Shown: piece by piece, positions 26,501 to 32,711 of the stretch
How the letters are laid out: every line of letters begins with the position of its first letter
How positions within the stretch are numbered: the stretch's first letter is position 1
Assembly (NCBI GenBank): GCA_037139415.1
Contig: JBAXGN010000082.1
Span: 1 to 32,711, forward strand
Length of the DNA: 32,711 nt
Direction of reading: 5' to 3'
From: Verrucomicrobiota bacterium
Lineage (GTDB): Bacteria > Verrucomicrobiota > Verrucomicrobiia > Limisphaerales > Fontisphaeraceae
Notes under the pieces: generated by a model
Told to the model about the DNA's origin: nothing
The model's input: only the letters and a program-made list of their open reading frames with translations
Databases searched by the model: none
Translations under genes and position numbers: made by a program

Positions 26501-29500
26501 AAGGCGAGTTCCGGCACGATTCGCGCGATAGGTGGACTCCTCACGGTGAATGGCGGTCTCCTGCAACTGAGCGGTACCGGTGGGGACCAGATTTCCTCTG
26601 CGGCCGCCGCGCAAATGAACGGCGGTACGTTTGACTTCAATGGCCGCGACGAGGGCTGGGATGCCCTGAACGGCACGGCTGGAGTTCTCTTGAACAATGT
26701 GGCGGGTACCAACAACATGGTGACACTGGGGCAAAATAATGCCACCAGCACCTTTGGTGGTGTTATTCAGGACGGTGTGGGTACGCTCAGCCTCAGCAAG
26801 TCGGGTACGGGTACAATCACGCTTACCGGGACGAATACCTATTCCGGGGTGACGTTGGTGACCAATGGTAATCTGGCTGTCAACGGCAAGTTGGCGGGTA
26901 CCAATGCCGTGATTGTGGGTTCTTCCGGCGGTGGCCTGCTGGGTAACGGCACCGTCATGGGACCAGTCACCGTCATGAACAGTTCGGCCATTTCTCCGAA
27001 CGGCTCGGGCGCGGCGGGCACGCTGACCCTGGCCAGTTCGCTGACCCTGAGCAATAATTCCAAGCTCAACTGGAGTTTGACCAACAACACGGCGATTGGT
27101 GGCAACAATGATCTCTTGATAGTGGGCGGTGATGTGGTCATCGGTGGTGCGGTGACGTTGACGATCTACCCGTTGACCAGTCAACTGGCGGCAGGCACGT
27201 ATCGAATCATGAACTACAGTGGTAACCTGATCGGCAATGCCACGAACATTACGGTGGTGAATAGTGTGTCGGGTACGCATACTTATGCGATTGATGCCAG
27301 CACCCCCGGCCAGATCAATCTCGTGGTCAGTGCCGGCGTGTTGACCGGTAACCGCGTTTGGCGCGGTTATGTGAGTGCCAACTGGAATACGACCGAGTAC
27401 AACTGGTTTAATGGCGCATCCAACGACCTGTTTAACACCGCGTCGCCGGTGATCTTTGATGACTCGGGCTTGCTCACCACCATCGCGATTCCGGGTACGG
27501 TTCAGCCCGGTTCCGTCCTGGTGGATTCGTCCAAGAATTACACGCTGGGCGGTGGCAATGGCAAGATTACGGGGACGACCGGGATTACCAAGCAGGGTGC
27601 TGGCATCCTGACTTTGAGCACAACCAACGATTTCACGGGTCTGATCCAGGTGAATGCCGGAATTCTGAAAGGAAGTTGCACCAATGCATTTGGTGCCACG
27701 CCGATGATTACCGTGGCCAATGGCGCACAACTGGACCTCAATGGTATCACCTATAGTAAAAGTTATAATGTTACCATCCAAGGTTTCGGCCCGGATGGCC
27801 GTGGCGCGGTGCTCAATAGCGTCAATTTTCAAGGTGTCCATGGTGGTGGGGTGGCGCAGATCGCGAATGTCACACTGACTGGGGATGCCGGGGTTGGATC
27901 ACCTGTCGTTGCGGCGGTCTGGGACATCTATGGTGGTGTGATTGATGGCAAGGGCTACAAACTCACCAAGAAGGGGCCGGGCAGATTGGATTTCCAAGGT
28001 GGTTGCCGGGTGACTAATCTGAGTGAGTACATTGTGGCCGAAGGCATTGCCTATTCGGAAGGAACATCGTTGAAGGACAACTTCGGCAGTAATCTCGTCA
28101 TCATGGCGGGAGCCGTGGTCTCCCCGATGAATAATTACACGAATACTGGCAGTGTGGTGCTTAATGGTGGTACCTTGGCTGTGGGTGGTAATACCGATGC
28201 GGCCCGCTGGCGTGGACCGATCACCCTGAACACAAATTCGATCTTGGGCTATTATTTGATTTATAATAATCCGGCTACCTATTCCAACTTCCTGTATATC
28301 GAAGGCCCGATGAGTGGCCCGGCCGGCTTTACCAAGATCGGCACTACCAACACGACGTTCCTCACCAATGCCAATACCTATACGGGCGATACGATCATTG
28401 CGGAAGGGCGCCTGAATCTCGCGGCGTCCGGTTCGATCGCCAACAGTGCGAATATCATCGTCAGCAATCTGGCCTATTTGGAAGTGACGAACAACAACTT
28501 CGTCCTCTCCGCCAATCAAACGTTGGGTGGCGGCGGCACGGTCTTCGGCCAGGTGGCGGATTCCGCCGGCGCTTTCATCCAGCCCGGCGGTGCCAGTAAG
28601 ATTGGCACGCTGACCATTAACAGCAATTTGACGCTGAATGGTGGCGGCACCCTGTTGTTTGACTTGAGTAGCGTCAACACCACCGAAGGTGGCACCGACA
28701 ACGACCTGTTGAATGTCACCAATCTGGTCATCAACGGCCACACGGTGATCAAGCTCTCGCCGATCAGTGGCGCTTTCGTCAACGACTATTACACCTTGAT
28801 CAACTATGTCACCGCCACTTTCGATCAGGCTAATTTGACGGTTCAAGTGGATATGAGTGGCGCGTCCGCCACGTTGGATTACAGCGTGCCGAACAAGATT
28901 CGGGTGCTGGTGACCAGCGGAACGCCCGTGAGCCTCACGTGGATTGGTGACTACGATGGCAATGGCAGGACGAATTGGGATGTGAATGTCACGGATAGCT
29001 GGACGGATGGTTCCTCGCCATTGAAGTTCTTGTTGGCTGACTCGGTGTTGTTCGATGACAGCATGAGCAGCGGCACCACGGATGCGAACTTGGTGGGTTC
29101 GCTGGTGGCCGGATCAGTGACCGTATCCAGTGCGAATTACCTGTACCGGTTCCTGGGTAGCGGCAGCTTAACCACCCCCACATTTGGCAAGAGCCTTGCG
29201 AATACGCTGGTTTTGGCCAATAGCGGTCTGAACAGTTTTGGTGCGCTGCAAATTAGCGGCGGCACGATGATCTTGGCCAACTCGGGAATCAATGTGTGGC
29301 CGACCACCGATCTCCAACCTGGCACTACGCTCCAGGTGGGCAATGGCGGTTTTGCCGGGGCCTTGCCAGCCGCCACCACCATTGCGAATGCCGGAGCCCT
29401 CGTGTTCAATCGGGTGGATGATCTCACGGTGGCCAATGTGATTAGCGGGGCGGGTAGCCTTACCAAGCAAGGCGGCGGCGTTCTGTCTTTGGGTGGCATT

Positions 29501-32500
29501 AACCCGAATTACACGGGTGCGATCATCGTGGGCGCTGGAACACTGAAGCCTACTGCGTTTGCGGCGGTCAGCAACGCCAGTTCCATCGTGGTGCAATCCG
29601 GCGCTACCCTCGATGTGAACGGACTCAACTTCATGGATCGCCAGGTCACCATCGCCGGTGTGGGTTTGAATGGTTTGGGTGCCGTGGTTAATAGTGGAAC
29701 CTTGCAGAGTAACGCGTTGTGGCAGTTGACCCTGACGACCAATGCCACGCTGGGTGTTGCACTCAATAGCTGGGGCCTGCGTTCTCAATTGGGAACCAAT
29801 GCCACCGTTAAAAGTAGCGGACAGCCCTATAAACTGACCAAGGTCGGCGCTGGTATGCTTGGGCTTTGGGATGCGACAGTGGATCCGGCTTTGGGTGATA
29901 TTGATATCACCGCCGGTAGCATCCAGTTTGCCTATGGCACCAATCTGGCGGGTACGCTGGCCGGCAATCCCGCCAGCAACGTGTTCGTGCGCGCCAACGC
30001 CACGCTGGACCTCTATTTATTGAGCAACGTATTCAACAAGGTGGTGGTGCTGGACCTTGGTTCCACGTTGTACAATAACGTTGGTACCAACATTATTGGC
30101 GGCCCGGTGAAGGTGAACGGGAATGCCTTCGTCAATGTGGCTACCAATACCCTGGTCCTGACCAATGATGTGACTGGCGCTGGCACGTTGACCAAGAGCG
30201 GTGGTTACATTCTGCAAATCGGCAATACTAATACGGTGGGCACGCTGAACGTGCCAGTGAATATCGCCAGCGGCACGCTGCAATTTGCCCGCAGTGATGC
30301 CTATACCTATACCAACAATATCTATGGGGTTGGCACCGTGCAGCAACTGGCTGGCAGTGGTCCGCTGACGCTGGCTGGCGCCACAAACTTCATGGCCAGC
30401 CTGATCGGGCAAGCGGGACAGAATAACCCCATTATCCTCGCGTCCGGAACCACCAATTACTTCTCCGGCGGCGTGTACATTGGCCGAAACATTGCTAGCA
30501 GCTTGGTGATTCAGACGAACGCCAAGGTTTTGGCGCAGTACATCTCGATCGGCGATATTGGGAATGTGCCGGGCAATGTCACCCAACTGGGTGGCGATGT
30601 CATCGTGAATAACTCGCTGCGCGTGGCGCATTATCCCACCACCGGTTCCTATGTGATGGGCGGCGGCACGCTCTCCATGGTTGGAATCCCTTCGGCGGTG
30701 GTTAATCAGCCAATTGGTGCTGAGCAAAACGGGATTATCTACATTGGCGTGGATGGCACCGGCACCTTCATCCAAACGAACGGTGCGGTTTCCGCCCATG
30801 GCATTGTTCTGGACGCCCGGAATGATACGGCGGGAACCGATACGTACACCCTGGAAGGTGGTACGGTTATCTTGGGTCCGTCGGGCTTCAAGAGCGGCGG
30901 TTTGGATACCAACACCACATACCTGATTAACTTGGGTGGTGGCACGGTGAGTGCGTGGTCGAACTGGAACAGTTCGTTGAAGATGACGTTGACTGGTATC
31001 AACGGCAATACGATCTTCAATCCGTCCACGAATACCATCACCCTGAATGGCGTGCTTTCTGGCACAGCCGGTCTGGTCAAGCTGGGCGTTGGCACCCTGG
31101 CGCTGAATGCCACCAACACCTTTACAGGACTGGTGACGGTTTCTGAGGGTGGACTGACGGGGAATGGCGTGCTGGTGGCCCCGGTGACGGTGACCAGTGG
31201 CGGGGTGATGTCCATGTTATCTGGCTCGATCAATACCTTCACAATCAGCAATAACTTGACGCTGGCGGGTAATACCGTGCTGGAAATGCATCGCCAGTTT
31301 ACGCCGAACTGCGATCTGATCACCGGTATCTCCACCCTGACCTTGGGTGGCACGCTTACCTTGACGAACATGGGGCCGGCACCGCAACTCGGTGATACGT
31401 TCAAGCTGTTCAATGCGCAGATTACGCTGGGCGCGTTCAGCACGATCAACCTGCCGGCGTTACCGCTGGGCTCATACTGGGATACCTCGAAGCTGACGGT
31501 GGATGGCACGTTGACCGTGGTGGGACTGCCGGTGATCACGCAGAATCCGCAACCGGCGAGCCTGACGACAGGCGTGGGCTCGAATGCCACGTTCACGGTG
31601 ACGGCGACCGGTCTGCTGCCGCACTACCAATGGTACCTGAATAACACGGTGCCGGTGGGGGTGGACAATCCGGCCCTCGCCTTGACCAACCTGCAAATGA
31701 CCAACAACGGTCAGTACTCGGTAGTGGTGTATAATGGGGCGGGCTCGGTGACGAGCACGGTCCCGGCAACCTTGGTGGTCACGAACACCTCAAGCACACC
31801 GATCGGCTTGGTCATCACCCCTTCACCAACCAACACGGTGGATGTGGGTAACAAGGCGGAGTTCACCGCTACCGTGACCGGTGGCAGTGCGCCCATTGAC
31901 TTCTACTGGTACAAACTGCCGAACCTGACCGCGCCAGTAGGCATGGGTAACAACTACACCAGTGCCGTGGTGACGTGCCTGAGCGAAGGCGATGCCTATC
32001 AGGTGGTGGCGAGTAATCTGGTGGGGATGGCGACCAGTTTGGTGACCTACGTGGAAGTCCGGGATACCAACGCCCCGGCGTTCAATCCGGCGGTGGTGAC
32101 CACCAACGTGATGCTGCCGCAAGGAACCAACTTCAGTGTGGCAGTGGGCGTGGCGGCCAATTGCAACCTGGCAACCTACCGCTGGTACGTGAATGCGACG
32201 AACTTGTTGGCGAGCCAAACCACGCCAACGCTGAACCTGTCGAGCCTGAAGCTCAATGATGCGGGCACCTATACGTTGATCATGTCGAACAAGTACGGGC
32301 TGTCTCCGATTGGGACGGCGGCAGTGGTGACGGTAACATACTTGGTGGAGAACCCGATGGTGATAACGCTGGGGACCACGTTCCAGACCACGGTGACGGC
32401 GGAGCCGAACCGGGCGTACTGGTTGGAGGCACGGGACAGCCTGACGGAAGGAACCTGGCAGTTCATCATCGGAGTGACGAACGTTACGGGACCGCAGGTA

Positions 32501-32566
32501 TTGCAAGACGCGGCGGCGACCGCGGGCTTCAAGTTCTACCGGATCGGCAGTGCGTCGGCACCGTAA
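17504..32566 (+). CDS. Giant secreted autotransporter-associated beta-strand repeat protein
   Basis: This 5020-residue protein has a signal peptide (LSLLLLVLLALPATAA, about 20-35). Seven super-modules follow, each opening with a W-x-G/N-W...NG...D...FDDSG segment. They start near nt 17605, 19300, 21650, 23330, 24930, 27350 and 28925. Each closes with an NDLL...YTLINYSG segment. Between them lie at least 16 copies of the autotransporter-associated beta-strand repeat, typified by GTWTLGGTNTYTGNTVIGAG and GTITLTGTNTYSGVTLVTNG. The product is very rich in Asn, Thr, Gly and Ser. The C-terminus has three Ig-like domains (nt 31528-32340) and a short end domain finishing FKFYRIGSASAP. No autotransporter beta-barrel, LPxTG or PEP-CTERM anchor is visible. 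A long beta-solenoid adhesin or matrix protein is the likely form (inference). Confidence 0.92.
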   Translation: MKITQNSIQTQVQKRGGGLSLLLLVLLALPATAANKVWNGGGADVNWGTAANWVGGIAPVTAADSITFTNTARITNFNNLVSYSNLWLEIRGTNFSIGGNAFTNAAGITNNSGGNNIISNYITLSASQTFANNSNGATLIFWGGITNGGSNLFLAGPGNFTFNAGIDGAGGLVKTNSGTTILAATNTFTGGISNGLGTLQIGAGGATGDLGTNYSTVTNNSTLVFNFGYQITNSFTNTITGTGPIFLSGNSNVVVWLSGTNTFTGSITNNSGGLGVRNSSSLGWGTKTVSLANGTTGWTLMRLDGSGGDITLSNNISFITSWANGTVYNDAGNNTIAGNFTLAGGGGDTYFIVSNGTLNLSGTLSPNTTLRYLKLGGPTNGTVSGVIADGGGVNTLAVNKVDAGTWTLGGTNTYTGNTVIGAGRLVLATNGSNGKSAYILANGGVFDVSAVPGGFCLSNNQALGGNGGVVTGSVTALPGSFIVPGNDGTAGTYTITNSLTMNNGSGMRYDLSTTATNMGGGVNDLLVVSNLTLLGKINVNFSFMGKSTPLTNTYYTLIAYRGTLIGNAGNLTAPAGYGATFDDSAPGLIRVKFSAAIQRSLVWKGDGVQNTWDLGLTTNWLNGGLPDVFYGGDTVLFDNSGSNNPAINLGASLAPAAIIVNSSNNYTFASNGVIASGSLTKLGAGTLYMTNVGANLYNGGTFVGGGTLKVGVANSMGANASSVVATNGGQVDVNGVDQSAKGFTYTVNGVGPDGQGAIKSTAGSLDGAKSGIKNVIMTGDTVFGGTARFDLASGGYMNGNGYRMIKVGTSTVPFRGTVSNISEIVVSNGTLYGEATTQMQMTNLVSVYPGGTLAAYAYDGMVGLTNSTRVNLYGGILGGGGASANSGHQVWIGPIYVYNDSAMNATALSAGSDTRLDGPINGSAMLNVRGNSTRAFILTTNNNTYSGNWTIESTGVLRLTNSATPGTGIIYDNGSLELANTNAYTLSNNVIGTGAMSIRATNGVTFDGTASVNLTGVLQVGAVTNYGKATFNSGANVSVGQFTVGNPTSIPGDVIHNGGAVTVSGTLGLRVGHWPTEISTYTMNGGTLSIPNGPLSVGWDGVGLFNLNGGTVGVLRLSVDDNGNTGALGGTNETFTLSGGRINLGAGGITTASTDGGYRIALGGGTLGAWTNWSSSAAIVLTNAPGTVSIDPSGNTITLSGSLSGPGGFSKDGPGTLTVSGNTLYQGNATLNNGVLLVNGVLGTNNSGAINVTAGTLAGTGVLRAPVTINGGTLSAGAVPGAGTLTVSNSVVFNGGSMLIDLTNNATGLNDLVDIKNDLTLNANVPVAFNFLTNGPALGTAYTIAKFGGVFSGSGSFVNASHYSGTISVATPNVQITFTGGNSNLTWRGDGAANVWQANTTPLNWWNGAALDFFGAGDVVTFDGSGSNNVPVNLVGVVTPSNITVNAGIDYVLTGSGRIAGSASLNKSGTGMLTISNAHEFTGNTIISGGTVSIGLDSSLGVIPAAATPGKIQINGGTLQAYDTFILNANRGIYLGPSSGSGTGTIKVLGTNIVAYSGIITSNGTSLGGLIKTGPGQLTLSGYNTYLNGTTVSEGTLALGVGGGTGTIRNNLIVQPGATVVSLVNDAMGYTTGLQVTNITINGGSVFHASTLNLTLSGITINMTGGNFSATNGGGRLDLLNNGTLYAVVNTYASSTPSVIGGTNLYLRQATNLFTVADGSLGNDLVVAAPINETAAGMGIYKAGPGVMTLQCTNFYSGPTFINAGKLALGSNASLSNSPNITLASGATFDVSAVTNGFVLNTNQTLNASGTVVGRLTIASNATVSPGGSLVAGTLVVSSNLTLNNGSKLYWTLTNVTTVGVGVNDLINVQGDLVIAGFVTNTINQLAAQLAAGSYRLINYSGALIGAPANMIVVNGSTTNRYSYTLDFSVTNQVNLVVVGTPSALTWRGTGTNNDWTAVAPWPLDWFNGASMDRYFNGDTVWFDDSASATFVNLPGQIFPGAVTVSNSGTYTFFGAGKISGVTGVTKQGLGMLVLSNAASDFTGPIVVRAGILRIGASNAMGFASSITVNSNAQLDFFGVPGSNNVTPYNFVIAGPGPGGDGALKNWNYSTMNVGIRNLTLSDDATLNVISRIDICSAAGTRGGVVNGNGHRLTKIGGEQMPIHGTVTNLTELIINNGLVYGETAHYSLGTNVTVNTPGRVGAYGALTNNCVITMNSATLEATGSGTATWLGPLTMNGSCIFNTLGQSAGTTPQDIRYLGAIGGSGGIYKIAPAITNGNALILGGTNTYTGDTVIAGGRITMLATASISNSAAIRLGTNVVGGTNAVFDVSAFTSGYTLTNQTLGGFGIVTGSVFVADGGILLPGRENIPGTLMFSNNLTLSNAVLKIDLTNSTLVGSGTNDLLFVQGGLTLLGNTVVQLNILDTNLPVNGVFTILTNLGARTGSGTISVVANSRYTFSPTLNANSITVTYTGNSAPANLTWWGDGINNVWDLNTTPNWTNNNGTATDVFKQLDPVTFDDTGSPTPAVTLSGALRPQFITVNGTASYTFGGTGSLDGVGNLTNNSTGMLTLQTINTTLGKVVVNAGTVSISDERNLGGNPNSYIPDQLTLNGGTLAATSPLALNSTNRGLWVGANGGALAPAAGTTLTLLNPIVGTATTPGAALHKLGGSSTLILAGNNLLTNIFAIDAGYVQVGMGSNNGTLGAAITVTNNGWLTFNRGSFTITNNIVGTGMVVFAYSNLVSLGAGAPAYTVQNTGPANTWSGGTLITNSRVAAATATSMGTGPITVTTNGQIEVRTAFTNALLLNGYGCLGVAPDYRYGALRLAGGTVYGPVTLQGNTRISAYINSAGTIASAITGSYDIDFGDDNGAGGSITLSGTNSFPSATLTSVRLVMGNSNALPNAATIRMYGITNSVGGAIDLNNTTQTVARLLGDQQYSPNAYISNGTLRVTTSANDTYNGRIQLNGTLSMDGSGALTLGGNTDNVSGKVTVNSGTVILGKASSGTIRAIGGLLTVNGGLLQLSGTGGDQISSAAAAQMNGGTFDFNGRDEGWDALNGTAGVLLNNVAGTNNMVTLGQNNATSTFGGVIQDGVGTLSLSKSGTGTITLTGTNTYSGVTLVTNGNLAVNGKLAGTNAVIVGSSGGGLLGNGTVMGPVTVMNSSAISPNGSGAAGTLTLASSLTLSNNSKLNWSLTNNTAIGGNNDLLIVGGDVVIGGAVTLTIYPLTSQLAAGTYRIMNYSGNLIGNATNITVVNSVSGTHTYAIDASTPGQINLVVSAGVLTGNRVWRGYVSANWNTTEYNWFNGASNDLFNTASPVIFDDSGLLTTIAIPGTVQPGSVLVDSSKNYTLGGGNGKITGTTGITKQGAGILTLSTTNDFTGLIQVNAGILKGSCTNAFGATPMITVANGAQLDLNGITYSKSYNVTIQGFGPDGRGAVLNSVNFQGVHGGGVAQIANVTLTGDAGVGSPVVAAVWDIYGGVIDGKGYKLTKKGPGRLDFQGGCRVTNLSEYIVAEGIAYSEGTSLKDNFGSNLVIMAGAVVSPMNNYTNTGSVVLNGGTLAVGGNTDAARWRGPITLNTNSILGYYLIYNNPATYSNFLYIEGPMSGPAGFTKIGTTNTTFLTNANTYTGDTIIAEGRLNLAASGSIANSANIIVSNLAYLEVTNNNFVLSANQTLGGGGTVFGQVADSAGAFIQPGGASKIGTLTINSNLTLNGGGTLLFDLSSVNTTEGGTDNDLLNVTNLVINGHTVIKLSPISGAFVNDYYTLINYVTATFDQANLTVQVDMSGASATLDYSVPNKIRVLVTSGTPVSLTWIGDYDGNGRTNWDVNVTDSWTDGSSPLKFLLADSVLFDDSMSSGTTDANLVGSLVAGSVTVSSANYLYRFLGSGSLTTPTFGKSLANTLVLANSGLNSFGALQISGGTMILANSGINVWPTTDLQPGTTLQVGNGGFAGALPAATTIANAGALVFNRVDDLTVANVISGAGSLTKQGGGVLSLGGINPNYTGAIIVGAGTLKPTAFAAVSNASSIVVQSGATLDVNGLNFMDRQVTIAGVGLNGLGAVVNSGTLQSNALWQLTLTTNATLGVALNSWGLRSQLGTNATVKSSGQPYKLTKVGAGMLGLWDATVDPALGDIDITAGSIQFAYGTNLAGTLAGNPASNVFVRANATLDLYLLSNVFNKVVVLDLGSTLYNNVGTNIIGGPVKVNGNAFVNVATNTLVLTNDVTGAGTLTKSGGYILQIGNTNTVGTLNVPVNIASGTLQFARSDAYTYTNNIYGVGTVQQLAGSGPLTLAGATNFMASLIGQAGQNNPIILASGTTNYFSGGVYIGRNIASSLVIQTNAKVLAQYISIGDIGNVPGNVTQLGGDVIVNNSLRVAHYPTTGSYVMGGGTLSMVGIPSAVVNQPIGAEQNGIIYIGVDGTGTFIQTNGAVSAHGIVLDARNDTAGTDTYTLEGGTVILGPSGFKSGGLDTNTTYLINLGGGTVSAWSNWNSSLKMTLTGINGNTIFNPSTNTITLNGVLSGTAGLVKLGVGTLALNATNTFTGLVTVSEGGLTGNGVLVAPVTVTSGGVMSMLSGSINTFTISNNLTLAGNTVLEMHRQFTPNCDLITGISTLTLGGTLTLTNMGPAPQLGDTFKLFNAQITLGAFSTINLPALPLGSYWDTSKLTVDGTLTVVGLPVITQNPQPASLTTGVGSNATFTVTATGLLPHYQWYLNNTVPVGVDNPALALTNLQMTNNGQYSVVVYNGAGSVTSTVPATLVVTNTSSTPIGLVITPSPTNTVDVGNKAEFTATVTGGSAPIDFYWYKLPNLTAPVGMGNNYTSAVVTCLSEGDAYQVVASNLVGMATSLVTYVEVRDTNAPAFNPAVVTTNVMLPQGTNFSVAVGVAANCNLATYRWYVNATNLLASQTTPTLNLSSLKLNDAGTYTLIMSNKYGLSPIGTAAVVTVTYLVENPMVITLGTTFQTTVTAEPNRAYWLEARDSLTEGTWQFIIGVTNVTGPQVLQDAAATAGFKFYRIGSASAP
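31528..32340 (+). other. Three C-terminal Ig-like domains of the giant protein
   Basis: Domain 1 (31528-31785) starts PVITQNPQPASLTTGVGSNA and has YQWYLNN and the NNGQYSVVVYNGAGSVTS end strand. Domain 2 (about 31800-32062) has FYWYKLPN and DAYQVVASNLVG. Domain 3 (about 32080-32337) has YRWYVNATN and DAGTYTLIMSNKYG. The Trp and (D/N)xGxY pattern is typical of I-set-like folds. Confidence 0.8.
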
Positions 32567-32577
32567 CCGGAACTTTA

Positions 32578-32593
32578 CGCGTCGCAAGACGCG
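32578..32593 (+). other. Small GNRA-loop hairpin after the giant gene
   Basis: CGCGTC-GCAA-GACGCG forms a perfect six-base stem with a GCAA tetraloop, 11 bases after the stop codon and ahead of the terminator. It may protect the 3' end (inference). Confidence 0.45.
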
Positions 32594-32609
32594 GAATGCA
32601 CACCAATAT

Positions 32610-32640
32610 AAAAGCCGGGCTTAACCGCCCGGCTTTTTTT
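32610..32640 (+). terminator. Strong intrinsic terminator of the giant gene
   Basis: AAAAGCCGGGC, loop TTAACC, GCCCGGCTTTTTTT: a seven-base GC stem extended by A-T pairs and followed by a run of seven T. It lies 44 bases after the stop codon. It is the clearest Rho-independent terminator in the window. Confidence 0.92.
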
Positions 32641-32693
32641 GTTTAACTGCGTTTCCAATCTTTTTGGTGCAGCCTTCGATCTTTGACAGGCCA

Positions 32694-32710
32694 GCGGGTG
32701 CAAGTCCCGC
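32694..32710. other. Hairpin at the window edge, possibly the start of a structured RNA
   Basis: GCGGG-TGCAAGT-CCCGC folds into a five-base stem with a seven-base loop. The loop is like a T-arm but lacks the TTC of tRNA. The preceding text (CTTTGACAGGCCA) is non-coding. It may belong to a structured RNA or intron that continues beyond the window; this cannot be judged here. Confidence 0.3.
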
Positions 32711-32711
32711 C

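Noticed and set aside
32694-32711. tRNA T-arm
   Set aside because: The loop reads TGCAAGT rather than TTCRANN and no acceptor, D or anticodon arm precedes it.

Overview
The window is a high-GC chromosomal segment that looks like Verrucomicrobiota (Pedosphaera/Limisphaerales-like; inference). Grounds: twin-arginine-exported Gfo/Idh/MocA oxidoreductases, a DUF2851 protein, a huge secreted protein of autotransporter-associated beta-strand repeats, a REP-associated transposase, and intergenic mosaics of short dispersed repeats. No tRNA, rRNA, CRISPR array or phage module was seen.

Layout. 1-1173: a REP-associated tyrosine transposase (RAYT, minus strand) between two almost identical palindrome-rich blocks. 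1345-3570: a DUF2851 protein and a DUF922-type secreted zinc-protease-like protein (plus). 6122-3582 (minus): YajQ, a truncated family-2 glycosyltransferase fused to yajQ by an ATGA overlap, a Tat-exported Gfo/Idh/MocA oxidoreductase and a four-helix holin-4-like membrane protein. 6207-11594 (plus): a secreted SGNH hydrolase, a small two-helix membrane protein, a 960-residue Tat-exported protein of unknown function with an internal duplication, and a 172-residue protein resembling only the intermediate-domain parts of GroEL. 11815-13806 (plus): an ECF sigma factor, an anti-sigma-like membrane protein, a CpxP/Spy-like protein and a secreted protein. The sigma gene and the last gene share one upstream motif with identical spacing. 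14672-13878 (minus): a PAS-AraC regulator, divergent from a Tat-exported oxidoreductase and a sugar-phosphate isomerase-like protein (14762-16886). 16887-17503: a long non-coding leader. 17504-32566: one gene for a 5020-residue secreted beta-strand-repeat protein with three Ig-like domains at its C-terminus, closed by a strong intrinsic terminator.

Together the genes suggest an envelope- and carbohydrate-oriented region: exported sugar-type oxidoreductases, an isomerase and an esterase, an envelope-stress-like sigma cassette with its own target, and a giant surface protein. The points most worth a second look are the GroEL-derived mini-protein, the ECF promoter pair, the modular architecture of the giant protein, the decapitated glycosyltransferase, and the several families of dispersed intergenic repeats.
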